Source: Bacteroidota bacterium (GTDB taxonomy: Bacteria > Bacteroidota > Bacteroidia > Chitinophagales > Chitinophagaceae). Taken from it: DNA of 43,144 bases. The translations under genes and the position numbers were made by a program. The stretch is from NCBI GenBank assembly GCA_947476145.1, contig CANJPH010000018.1, forward strand, positions 1-43,144, read 5' to 3'. Under the pieces are notes generated by a model. That model did not search any database. It had not been told where the DNA came from and saw only the letters and a list, made by a program, of their open reading frames with translations. Positions 25,834 through 34,395 of the stretch are shown in pieces; the first letter of the stretch is position 1; each line of letters begins with the position of its first letter.

Positions 25834-25837
25834 CAAC

Positions 25838-26935
25838 ATGTCAACCGAACAAGATTTAATACAAGACGAAAATAACGAGGAAGTATATGAGAAACTGACT
25901 TTTATCGTAGATAAAGGACAGGAACCGATGCGTATAGACAAATGGGTGCAAATGCGCATTGTGGGCATGACCCGTAGCAAACTACAAAACGGGATTGAAG
26001 GTGGTTTTTTAACCGTGAATGGGAAAGTGGTAAAAAGTAATTACAAAACGCGTCCAGGTGATGAGGTTACCTATATGAGTTATGTAAATCCAGAATATAC
26101 AGAGCTAAGGCCAGAACAAATGGATTTAGATATTGTGTATGAGGATGATGCAGTGATGGTGATTAATAAGCCATCTAATATGGTGGTGCATCCTGGTATT
26201 GGTAATTATACGGGTACTTTATTAAATGGAGTAGCGCATCATTTGCTTTCGCAAAATCCAAATTTAAACGAAGAAGTATTACCAAGATTTGGATTAGTTC
26301 ATAGAATAGATAAAAACACAACTGGATTAATTGTATTGGCTAAAACTGGCGAAGCAGCTAGTCATTTAGCGAAACAGTTTTTTAACCATACGGTAGAAAG
26401 AAAATATGTTGCCTTAGTATGGGGCGATATGGAAAAAGATGAGGATACCGTAGTGGCGCATATTGCACGACATAAAACTTCTAGAAAAATGTTTGACGCT
26501 TATCCAGAAGGAGAAGTAGGTAAGCATGCAATTACACATTATAAAGTAATAGAAAGATATAACTACACAACATTGGTTTCTTGTATTTTAGAAACGGGAC
26601 GTACCCACCAAATTCGTGTGCACATGAAACATATTGGACACACTTTATTTAATGATAATGAATATGGTGGTGACCGTATTTTAAAAGGTACTATTTATAC
26701 CAAGTACAGACAGTTTGTAGACAACTGTTTTGAGGCTTGCCCAAGATGTGCGCTGCATGCAGCAACCCTTGGCTTTGTGCATCCCACTACCGAAACCTTA
26801 ATGCGTTTTGAGAGTGAATTGCCAAGCGATATTCAAGCTGCCATTACCAAATGGAAGCATTATAAATCCGCAGCACACAGTTTGGAAAAAGAAGAGGATG
26901 CGAAAGCATCCGATGCAGGGAAAAAAGTAAAATAG
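25838..26935 (+). CDS. rluD: RluA-family 23S rRNA pseudouridine synthase (RluD-like)
   Basis: 365 residues. An N-terminal S4 RNA-binding domain (about 25-85: MRIDKWVQMRIVGMTRSKLQNGIEGGFLTVNG) precedes the RluA catalytic domain. The catalytic Asp is in LVHRIDKNTTGLIVLAK, and GRTHQIRVHMKHIGH follows. The family makes pseudouridines at helix 69 of 23S rRNA; the exact target is inferred. The C-terminal tail ASDAGKKVK is encoded by a repeat that recurs after the stop codon, so the tail seems recently expanded. Confidence 0.9.
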   Translation: MSTEQDLIQDENNEEVYEKLTFIVDKGQEPMRIDKWVQMRIVGMTRSKLQNGIEGGFLTVNGKVVKSNYKTRPGDEVTYMSYVNPEYTELRPEQMDLDIVYEDDAVMVINKPSNMVVHPGIGNYTGTLLNGVAHHLLSQNPNLNEEVLPRFGLVHRIDKNTTGLIVLAKTGEAASHLAKQFFNHTVERKYVALVWGDMEKDEDTVVAHIARHKTSRKMFDAYPEGEVGKHAITHYKVIERYNYTTLVSCILETGRTHQIRVHMKHIGHTLFNDNEYGGDRILKGTIYTKYRQFVDNCFEACPRCALHAATLGFVHPTTETLMRFESELPSDIQAAITKWKHYKSAAHSLEKEEDAKASDAGKKVK

Positions 26936-27017
26936 CATCCGATAAGAAGATGCGATAGCATCTGATGCGGGGGAAGAAGTATTAAGCATCTGATGCAGGG
27001 AAAAAAGTAAAATAGCA
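26906..27017 (+). repeat. Degenerate repeat cluster spanning the rluD stop codon
   Basis: A 32-bp unit at 26906-26937 (GCATCCGATGCAGGG, then A-run, GTAAAATAGCA) recurs at 26986-27017 with one or two changes, exactly 80 bp later. A shorter, diverged copy starts at 26958. Each core GCATCYGATGC is an interrupted palindrome. The first copy encodes the last residues and stop of the RluD-like protein; the last copy could encode the same tail and stop. Confidence 0.85.
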
Positions 27018-27031
27018 CCCCAACGAATATC

Positions 27032-27063
27032 AAAAAAGCCCCTGAAAATTCAGGGGCTTTTTT
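27032..27063. terminator. Bidirectional terminator between rluD and the M1 aminopeptidase gene
   Basis: AAAAAAGCCCCTGAA/TTCAGGGGCTTTTTT: a GC-rich stem with A-run on one side and T-run on the other, fit to stop both convergent genes. Confidence 0.92.
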
Positions 27064-27084
27064 GTATCGATATAGTACTTACAA

Positions 27085-29487
27085 TTACTTCTTATTTGTG
27101 GCAGCCTGCATCGGAGACAATCCCATAGATTGACCACGACCTACATTTCTTGATTTAAACAATGTAAACTTGCTTGGCTCTGATACATTAGGCCAGCTGT
27201 TATTTGTTTCATCAATATCTGCTGTTTCACGCATTGGATCTAATTTAATAGATACTGCTTTTTTACTGGTGTAGAAAACCTTTGTTACTTTGTTTTCATT
27301 CTTTCTCCAAATTTGAGCAGGGATACGTTTTGTTTCTTTAGTACCATCAGCAAAAGCGAACTCAACAATAATTGGCATTACTAAACCACCTTTATTACTG
27401 AAAGTGATTTCATATAAATTCGCATCTGCGTACTTCGCTTTTTCTTCGTCTGTTAAAACAGAAGGAGCACCAAAATTAGGAGCAGGTTGTTTTGTTACAG
27501 AATCGTATGGCTCAATACCTCTATCATATTTCCAATAAAAATCTCTTAAAGTAGTATCTGAATCGGTTAAGAATACAATAGACTTATCTTCCTTGTTTCT
27601 AATTTTAGATATGTCCTCAAAAGCATTTACGGCAGGCTTGTCTAAACCTCTTCCACCGCCATTGCCTCCACCACCACGAGGTCCCATTCCGCCACCACCT
27701 GCTGGTGCTGCGGCAGTTGCATCGTAAACGGCGTGCTTCACTGTGTCAATAGCAATATCACAAGGATCAATGCTATAGAACCAACCTCTCCAGAACCAAT
27801 CTAAGTCTTCGGCACTTGCATCTTCCATGGTTCTAAATAAATCGGCTGGTGTAGGATGCTTAAATGCCCAACGTCTAGCATATTCTTTAAATGAGTAGTC
27901 AAATAAATCACGACCCATTATGGTTTCACGTAAAATATTTAAACCCGTTGCTGGTTTAGTATATGCATTAGGGCCAAATCCAATAATGTTTTCACTATTT
28001 GTCATGATAGGCTCCAATTGATCCTTTGGTAATTTCATGTAATCCACAATAGACCAAGCTGGACCACCACGAGAAGGGAATTTATTATCGTATAATTCTT
28101 GAGTTAAATATTGTACGTAAGAATTTAATCCTTCGTCCATCCAAGACCATTGACGCTCGTCAGAGTTTACGATCATTGGGAAAAAGTTATGACCCACTTC
28201 GTGAATCACCACACCCAACATACCATTCTTTGTTGCCTCAGTGTAGGTTCCGTCTTTTTCGGTACGGCCATAATTAAAACAAATCATTGGATATTCCATT
28301 CCATTAGCAGCTTCAATACTTTGTGCTACAGGGTATGGATAAGGAATAGAAAATTTAGAATAAGATTTAATTGTATGTGCTACTGCTTTAGAAGAAAACT
28401 TACGGTATAAACCATAAGCCTCTTTTCCGTAAGCACTCATGCTCATTACTTTCTTACCTTCTACATTAGTTGCTAATGCATCCCATACAAATTTACGGCT
28501 GCTACCAAATGCAAAGTCACGCACATTTTCTGCGTTAAATAACCAAGTTTTAGAAGTCTTAACAGGATTTTTTTCAGCATTTTTTGCTTCTTCTAAGGTT
28601 ACCACTTCAACTGGCTCTGTGAATGAAGTTTGTGCTTTATTCCATCTTGCCAATTGAGCAGCGCTCAATACAGCTGGGTAGTTTTGACATTGACCTGTTG
28701 CCATTACAACGTGATCACCAGGAACAGTGATGGCAACTTTGTAATTACCAAAGGTTAAAGCAAACTCTCCTCTTCCTGTAAACTGATGATGTTGCCATCC
28801 TTGGAAATCAGAGTATACGCATAAACGAGGATACCACTGTGCCATGGTAAATAAATAGTTCCCGTCTTCTGGGAAAAACTCATAACCACCACGACCAGCT
28901 ACTGTCATACGATCCGTGATTTTATAATTCCATTCAATTTTAAAAGCAAATTTTTGACCTGGCTTTAATGCTGTTGGTAATTCAATACGCATCATTGTTT
29001 TGTTCACCGTATATTTTAAGTTAGCACCTAAAGCATCGGTTACTTTTGTGATGTTATCTCCTAAGCCATTGTCTTTTGATTCTTCTGCTAATTTATCGAT
29101 CGTAGCAGGTGACATTCCTCTTCCAAGTCCACTTGCATCTTGATATCCTGCATTCTTAGTAGAACTATGTTCATTCTCATCCAACTGTAACCATAAATAG
29201 GTTAACACATCGGGCGAATTATTAAAGTAAGTAACGGTCTCCGCACCTGTTAACAATAAATTCTTTTCATCCAAAGTTGCTTTGATATCATAATCGGCAC
29301 GTTGTTGCCAATACTTAGGACCTGGCGCTCCACTTGCCGTACGATATTCGTTGGGCGTAGGTAAAATAGTTCCCAATTGCTCAAACTTATTTCCATGATT
29401 GGAACTTGGGTTATTGCGAATGTCCTGTGCAATAATTATTGAGTAAGTACTCAATAAAATAAAAGAAAGTGTAAATAGTTTCTTCAT
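27085..29487 (-). CDS. Secreted M1-family zinc metallopeptidase
   Basis: 800 residues. A signal peptide ends near IIIAQD (residue 21). The N-terminal beta domain is followed by the exopeptidase motif GMEYP (396-400, a variant of GAMEN). The zinc site is HEVGH (429-433) with Glu452 after 18 residues. A Gly-rich, Pro-containing linker (about 605-625) separates a C-terminal beta domain. It should cut N-terminal residues from peptides in the periplasm or at the surface. The gene lies 13 bp after the HupE/UreJ-like gene on the same strand, so both are probably co-transcribed. Confidence 0.92.
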   Translation of the reverse strand: MKKLFTLSFILLSTYSIIIAQDIRNNPSSNHGNKFEQLGTILPTPNEYRTASGAPGPKYWQQRADYDIKATLDEKNLLLTGAETVTYFNNSPDVLTYLWLQLDENEHSSTKNAGYQDASGLGRGMSPATIDKLAEESKDNGLGDNITKVTDALGANLKYTVNKTMMRIELPTALKPGQKFAFKIEWNYKITDRMTVAGRGGYEFFPEDGNYLFTMAQWYPRLCVYSDFQGWQHHQFTGRGEFALTFGNYKVAITVPGDHVVMATGQCQNYPAVLSAAQLARWNKAQTSFTEPVEVVTLEEAKNAEKNPVKTSKTWLFNAENVRDFAFGSSRKFVWDALATNVEGKKVMSMSAYGKEAYGLYRKFSSKAVAHTIKSYSKFSIPYPYPVAQSIEAANGMEYPMICFNYGRTEKDGTYTEATKNGMLGVVIHEVGHNFFPMIVNSDERQWSWMDEGLNSYVQYLTQELYDNKFPSRGGPAWSIVDYMKLPKDQLEPIMTNSENIIGFGPNAYTKPATGLNILRETIMGRDLFDYSFKEYARRWAFKHPTPADLFRTMEDASAEDLDWFWRGWFYSIDPCDIAIDTVKHAVYDATAAAPAGGGGMGPRGGGGNGGGRGLDKPAVNAFEDISKIRNKEDKSIVFLTDSDTTLRDFYWKYDRGIEPYDSVTKQPAPNFGAPSVLTDEEKAKYADANLYEITFSNKGGLVMPIIVEFAFADGTKETKRIPAQIWRKNENKVTKVFYTSKKAVSIKLDPMRETADIDETNNSWPNVSEPSKFTLFKSRNVGRGQSMGLSPMQAATNKK

Positions 29488-29500
29488 TTGTGATTTTTTT

Positions 29501-30091
29501 CTATTTAATAATCGGTAATATGCTAACCAAAACCATTTTTAAAGCAAAAGCGATGGCTAAACCAGATCCTATCTGTAAATAAAGCACTCTTTTGACTTTA
29601 ATAAGGGATACGAATATAAATGAAATAATTAGCATTCCACCTACTATCAGGAGCTGGCCAAGCTCTAAACCTAGATTAAATGTGAAGAGCGGTCCGAGTA
29701 TAGCCGCCTCCAATCCAAGTATGCTTTTTAGATAGGAACTAAAGCCTAAACCATGAATTAGCCCAAAAAACAAGGCAAGGAAGTAAATGAGGGGATATTT
29801 TGACTTAAAATCGAAGCTTTTAACCCAAAAATTGGAAATCGCAGTCAATAAGATGGTGATGGGGATGAGCAGCTCAATTACTGCTGATGGAAAATCGATC
29901 CAATTAAGGGTACTTAAAGCTAAAGTAACAGAATGACCAATGGTAAAGGCGGTAATCAAAACCAATAGCTTTTTCCAATCACTCCATTGGTATCTGAGGG
30001 CTAGCACCCATACAAATAGGATATGGTCCCAAGCACCCCAACTCATAATATGTTTAAACCCTAAATGAAGATAAATACCTAAGTCATTCAT
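29501..30091 (-). CDS. HupE/UreJ-family membrane protein
   Basis: 196 residues from the ATG at 30091. The frame is open further upstream, but those residues lie over a promoter box and lack family features. Five to six membrane helices are visible. The N-terminal GFKHIMSWGAWDHILFVWVL and the later FGLIHGLGFSSYL are the His-rich signatures of the HupE/UreJ family, whose members have been linked to nickel or cobalt transport. Here no urease or hydrogenase gene is near. It probably serves with the M1 peptidase gene 13 bp downstream; the nature of that link is unknown. Confidence 0.85.
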   Translation of the reverse strand: MNDLGIYLHLGFKHIMSWGAWDHILFVWVLALRYQWSDWKKLLVLITAFTIGHSVTLALSTLNWIDFPSAVIELLIPITILLTAISNFWVKSFDFKSKYPLIYFLALFFGLIHGLGFSSYLKSILGLEAAILGPLFTFNLGLELGQLLIVGGMLIISFIFVSLIKVKRVLYLQIGSGLAIAFALKMVLVSILPIIK

Positions 30092-30136
30092 AAATGAAAA
30101 TTTATTCTTAAAATTATTTAGGACATTTGTACAAGA

Positions 30137-30144
30137 CAAATATA
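30137..30144 (-). promoter_or_regulatory. -7 element TATATTTG of the HupE-like gene
   Basis: TATATTTG on the minus strand, 45 nt before the chosen ATG (30091). It lies inside the longer upstream frame, which supports the shorter start. Confidence 0.5.
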
Positions 30145-30150
30145 AACAAT

Positions 30151-30639
30151 ATGACTTGGATCGGATACAAACCATTGGCCACTTTTTTAATTGCCCTATT
30201 ACATCCTTTCTATGTATCTGTCATTGATATGAATCATAATAGCAAGGACGCTACAATAGAAATTAGTGTGCGCACTTTTACGGCCGACCTTGAGAATAGA
30301 TTGGAAAAAGAATATAATGTAAAACTGGACTTAGCAGACCCCAAACAAAAAGCAAAAGCAGAACAATACATTAATTTATACGTGCAAAAAAGACTAGCCT
30401 TAACAGCCAATGGCAGAAAAGTTAAAATGGAATATATTGGATTTGAAATTCAAAAAGAAAGTACCTGGAGCTATTTTGAAATCAAAAACGTTAGTCAACT
30501 AAAACAGCTGGATGTTTTTTGTGAAATTTTATTTGGGATTGACGCTTCACAAATTAACATACTGCATGTAAAAACAAACGGGCAAACCAAAAGTTACGAA
30601 TTACCGGCTCCGAAAAATAAAACCAGCTTTACTTTTTAA
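30151..30639 (+). CDS. DUF6702-like protein
   Basis: 162 residues from the ATG at 30151 (a TTG at 30127 is possible but overlaps the divergent promoter). The first 22 residues are hydrophobic (PLATFLIALLHPFYVSVIDM) and may be a signal peptide or anchor. The pattern HPFYVSVIDMNHN, then ISVRTFTADLE, matches the small DUF6702 family common in Bacteroidota beside HupE-like and M1 peptidase genes. Function is unknown. Its 3' end overlaps the opposing glycosyltransferase gene by 11 bp. Confidence 0.75.
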   Translation: MTWIGYKPLATFLIALLHPFYVSVIDMNHNSKDATIEISVRTFTADLENRLEKEYNVKLDLADPKQKAKAEQYINLYVQKRLALTANGRKVKMEYIGFEIQKESTWSYFEIKNVSQLKQLDVFCEILFGIDASQINILHVKTNGQTKSYELPAPKNKTSFTF

Positions 30640-32308
30640 GTTCTATCACTTCATAGAAAGTGGTTTCGTTGGGTCTGGTTTTAGGATTTAAAAACGGCAA
30701 ACTTAACATGGTAACATGAAATCGACTAGACACGTATTGTTCTATGCTATGAGGAAACTGTACTCTTAACGCGCTGTCATTTTTTAAATCGGTGATCACC
30801 CAACTCCCTGCTGTTAATTGTAAACTATCTGCAATTTGAGTGAATACATGTTGTCCATAAAAATGAAATGCATTACTATTGGGGATTTTATACAACACCA
30901 TCTTGTCCTTATTCCAACCTTTCTCATCTGCTACGCGCGCCAACTCATTACCCCATTGGAACTTTAATAAATTCGGATAAAAATGATTGTTCATAAATGT
31001 ATTCACCCCTAAGATTAAAACCACCGACATATAAAACCATTTTTGACCCATGGTTTGTTTGGTTCGCATTATATAAATGATAAAGGCGAATGCAAAAATG
31101 CCTATGATGAACCCCAACCAATGTATGCTGCCAAAAGGAACAAAAGCAATAAGGGTCGCTGCAATAATAAGTAATGTAAATAAAAATAAATGGAAGCCAA
31201 ACAACCCCTTTATAAACTTACCCCTTGTTTTATTAAACCAAATGGATTGCTCCCAATGACTTGCTGTTAAAATTGCGGCTAAAGGGAATACCACAAATAT
31301 ATAATGTGGCAACTGGGCTTGACTGCGGGATAAAACCAGGTAGGTAAAAATAAATCCAAAAAAACTAATTCGTTCTGTATTGGGTTTAAAAAAACCTTGT
31401 GTAAATATTGAATAGGCTTTTGCAAACAAAGCCCAAAAAAAAACAAAAATCCAAGGTAGAAAACTCCAAAACATATTCTCTAATAAAAAAGTGAAATACC
31501 CCATCTCCTTGTAAAAATTCTCACCAGTATACCTTCCAAAACTTTGGGTCCAATAATAAAATTCCAATCCAGATTTGATCGGTCTTTCATTTATTAATTT
31601 ACCAGGATGTAAATCATACTGTTGATACAAGCCCCAACTCATTGGAAACAATAAAATGGCCAATAAAAAAATGCCTGGTATATATATTGGATGAAAAAAT
31701 AATTTCCATTGTTTATGACTTATCCAATGTGGCGCCAAAGCCAAAACTGGAACTACCAATGCAATGGGACCCTTGGTCATCATACCTCCTGCAATCGCTA
31801 CAATAGCCATAAAAAAATAAGGACTAGCGCCCTTTTGTTGATGCCTAAGCGTCTCGGACCATTTGGCTAATAAATAGACGCTTAACATAACCCACCCCAC
31901 AAGCATCGTGTCCGTTCTTACGTCATGTGCCATTAAGAAAAAGGCTTGCGAACTGGCTAAAATAATGGTTGCCAGCCTAGCAATTTGCGTACTATAAAAT
32001 AACTGCGCAAATTTAAAGGTCGAATATAATGCAACGCCTAAAAACAATAAGGAAGGAATGCGATACGCCCAATCATGGACTCCAAATATTTTCATGGAAA
32101 GAGCCGATAACCAAAATAACATAGGTGGCTTATCCAAATAGTCTTTTCCCAAATCAAACACTTGTAAAAAACTGTTGCGTGCTAACATTTCTCTGCTAAT
32201 GGACGCATACTGGGCAGCATCTATATCCATTAACGGAATCATAAAAACGCCCGCAACGTAAACACCTATACATGCAAGTAACAGAAGGACAAAAGTGTTT
32301 TTACTCAT
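30629..32308 (-). CDS. Glycosyltransferase family 39-like membrane protein (ArnT/PMT type)
   Basis: 559 residues with about twelve membrane helices. The first periplasmic loop DIDAAQYASISREML carries the acidic catalytic motif of the GT-C fold, and LDKPPMLFWL follows as in ArnT-like enzymes. A C-terminal soluble domain (about 450-559) has no clear identity. It should transfer a sugar from a lipid-phosphate carrier to lipid A, protein or another acceptor; the substrate is unknown. It lies 27 bp after the PAP2 phosphatase gene, which could recycle the lipid carrier. Confidence 0.88.
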   Translation of the reverse strand: MSKNTFVLLLLACIGVYVAGVFMIPLMDIDAAQYASISREMLARNSFLQVFDLGKDYLDKPPMLFWLSALSMKIFGVHDWAYRIPSLLFLGVALYSTFKFAQLFYSTQIARLATIILASSQAFFLMAHDVRTDTMLVGWVMLSVYLLAKWSETLRHQQKGASPYFFMAIVAIAGGMMTKGPIALVVPVLALAPHWISHKQWKLFFHPIYIPGIFLLAILLFPMSWGLYQQYDLHPGKLINERPIKSGLEFYYWTQSFGRYTGENFYKEMGYFTFLLENMFWSFLPWIFVFFWALFAKAYSIFTQGFFKPNTERISFFGFIFTYLVLSRSQAQLPHYIFVVFPLAAILTASHWEQSIWFNKTRGKFIKGLFGFHLFLFTLLIIAATLIAFVPFGSIHWLGFIIGIFAFAFIIYIMRTKQTMGQKWFYMSVVLILGVNTFMNNHFYPNLLKFQWGNELARVADEKGWNKDKMVLYKIPNSNAFHFYGQHVFTQIADSLQLTAGSWVITDLKNDSALRVQFPHSIEQYVSSRFHVTMLSLPFLNPKTRPNETTFYEVIELKK

Positions 32309-32335
32309 TATTTTGAATTAAGTGTAAAGTGTTGA

Positions 32336-32926
32336 TTACAAATTAGAGAATGACTTTTGTTGCCAATACAAAAATAATTTACCATTAAAATAGCCTACTA
32401 AAATACCAATACATGCCCCTCCAAATATATCTAAAGGATAATGCACCCCCACATATACCTGCGCATAAGCAATGATAGCCGCCCATGCTAAAAATAGAAA
32501 ACGATAGTTTTTAAAAAGTGACTGCAGGGTCATAACAATGAAAACAGCAACACCAAAATGATTGGCCGCATGTGAGGAAGTAAAGCTAAATCCGCCCGAG
32601 CAATGATCTAATAATAATCTAGATTGATACATTAATTCAGGATCGGCACAAGGTCTTAATCTTTGAAAAAAAGGCTTAAAAATACTACTACTTATTTGAT
32701 CGGTTAATCCCACATTCAATGCAACCAGCACAATCCATCTCCAAGCATTTCGCTTCCATTTATAAATGATAAAACCCAATAACCCAATATACAGTGGAAC
32801 CCAATTGTTGGAGGTTCTCACCCAAGGCATGATGGCGTCCAATGAGGCAGCTGTCCATTTCCCATTGATCATAGAAAATAAAGCCCTGTCTTTTGCCAAT
32901 AAACCTTCCCAAAAATCTTTCATCAT
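32336..32926 (-). CDS. PAP2-family phosphatase
   Basis: 196 residues from ATG 32926 (a second ATG follows at once). The longer upstream frame overlaps the divergent mutase gene and is rejected. About five membrane helices are present. The three acid-phosphatase motifs are KPFFQRLRPC, SFTSSHAANHF and VYVGVHYPLDIFGG. It likely removes phosphate from undecaprenyl pyrophosphate or another lipid phosphate at the membrane. The adjacency to a GT39-type enzyme supports a lipid-carrier role. Confidence 0.87.
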   Translation of the reverse strand: MMKDFWEGLLAKDRALFSMINGKWTAASLDAIMPWVRTSNNWVPLYIGLLGFIIYKWKRNAWRWIVLVALNVGLTDQISSSIFKPFFQRLRPCADPELMYQSRLLLDHCSGGFSFTSSHAANHFGVAVFIVMTLQSLFKNYRFLFLAWAAIIAYAQVYVGVHYPLDIFGGACIGILVGYFNGKLFLYWQQKSFSNL

Positions 32927-32961
32927 ATTATAAAGATACCAAGAAGTGCAAAAATTTAAAG

Positions 32962-32969
32962 TAAATTTG
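32962..32969 (+). promoter_or_regulatory. -7 element TAAATTTG of the mutase gene
   Basis: TAAATTTG, 33 nt before the ATG at 33003. No convincing -33 TTG. Confidence 0.4.
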
Positions 32970-33002
32970 TAAATCCTTTTAAACAAAGTAAAAACAAGTA
33001 GC

Positions 33003-34385
33003 ATGTCTCTTATAAAAAGCATCTCAGGATTTAGAGGAACCATTGGCGGCAAACCCAATGATAACCTAACCCCTATTGATATTGTAAAATTTGCTTCGGC
33101 TTATGGAACCTGGTTAATAAATAAAGCGCCTGGGCCTAAAAAGGTGGTAGTGGGTAGAGACGGCCGAATGAGTGGTGAAATGGTAGAAGCTTTAGTAGAA
33201 CAATGCTTATTAGCACTGGGAATTGATGTAATACATTTAGGTTTAAGTACCACGCCCACCGTTGAAATGGCCGTGGTTTTTGAAAAAGCAGACGGGGGTA
33301 TTATTTTAACTGCCAGTCATAATCCAAAGGAATGGAATGCTTTGAAATTGTTAAATGAAAAAGGTGAATTTGTAAGTGGCGAGGAAGGTAAAACCATTTT
33401 AACCCTAGCGACGAATGAAGATTTTAATTACGCTGCTGTAGACGCGATGGGTAAAATGATTGCAAATAAAGATAGCCTTGCAAAACATATTGAAGCCATT
33501 GTATCCTATCCTTTGGTAGACATACAAGCAATTAAAGCGGCAAATTTCTCTATCGTAGTAGACGCAATAAATAGTAGCGGTGCTTTTTCGGTACCTGCTT
33601 TATTAAATGCAATTGGAGTATCTAATATAAAAGTATTAAACGCGGAGATGACTGGAAATTTCGCACACAACCCTGAGCCCTTAAAAGAAAATCTTACAGA
33701 ATTATGTAATACGGTGATCAAAGAAAAAGCGCATTTAGGTATTGCCGTTGATCCGGATGTGGACCGATTATGTTTTGTAAGTGAGGATGGAGCCTTGTTT
33801 GGTGAAGAATATACATTGGTGGCCGTGGCTGATTATGTCTTACAGCATAAAAAAGGAGCTACCATAAGCAACCTTTCTTCCACTAGAGCTTTAAGAGATA
33901 TCACCGAAAAACATGGCTGTACTTATTTTGCAAGCGCCGTTGGTGAAGTGAATGTGGTGACGATGATGAAAAATGAAAAAGCCGTTATTGGCGGGGAAGG
34001 AAATGGAGGTATTATTGTTCCCGACTTACATTATGGAAGAGACGCATTAATTGGAATTGCCTTATTCTTAACCCATTTGGCAAAAACCAAAATGAGCAGT
34101 TCCGCTTTAAGAGCAAGTTACCCTGCATATTTTATGAGCAAGAAAAAAATAGATGTAGATGGTAACATATCCTTGGAAAAAATATTCACAACCTTAGAAG
34201 CGAAATTTGGACAATATCCTATTAATAAAGTAGATGGTTTTAAAATTGATTTCGAAAATGCATGGGTTCATTTAAGATCTAGCAATACCGAGCCCATTAT
34301 TCGCATTTATACCGAAGCACCGTTACAAATAGAGGCAGATAAAATTGCAGATGAGATCATTGCCATTATAGGCACAATTCATTAA
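33003..34385 (+). CDS. glmM: Phosphoglucosamine mutase / phosphohexomutase
   Basis: 460 residues, four-domain alpha-D-phosphohexomutase fold. The phosphoserine loop is GGIILTASHNPKEWNALK near residue 98. The metal loop is DPDVDRL near 250, the sugar loop GEGNGGIIVPD near 331, and the phosphate-binding RSSNTEPIIRIY near 430. Bacteroidota proteins like this are generally assigned as GlmM, giving glucosamine-1-phosphate for UDP-GlcNAc. Phosphomannomutase or phosphoglucomutase activity cannot be excluded. The cysteine desulfurase gene follows by 10 bp. Confidence 0.85.
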   Translation: MSLIKSISGFRGTIGGKPNDNLTPIDIVKFASAYGTWLINKAPGPKKVVVGRDGRMSGEMVEALVEQCLLALGIDVIHLGLSTTPTVEMAVVFEKADGGIILTASHNPKEWNALKLLNEKGEFVSGEEGKTILTLATNEDFNYAAVDAMGKMIANKDSLAKHIEAIVSYPLVDIQAIKAANFSIVVDAINSSGAFSVPALLNAIGVSNIKVLNAEMTGNFAHNPEPLKENLTELCNTVIKEKAHLGIAVDPDVDRLCFVSEDGALFGEEYTLVAVADYVLQHKKGATISNLSSTRALRDITEKHGCTYFASAVGEVNVVTMMKNEKAVIGGEGNGGIIVPDLHYGRDALIGIALFLTHLAKTKMSSSALRASYPAYFMSKKKIDVDGNISLEKIFTTLEAKFGQYPINKVDGFKIDFENAWVHLRSSNTEPIIRIYTEAPLQIEADKIADEIIAIIGTIH

Positions 34386-34395
34386 TTTAGCGATT

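Noticed and set aside
32927..33058. N-terminal extension of the PAP2 phosphatase to 33058.
   Set aside because: It would overlap the divergent mutase gene and its promoter; the ATG pair at 32921-32926 starts the family-like sequence.
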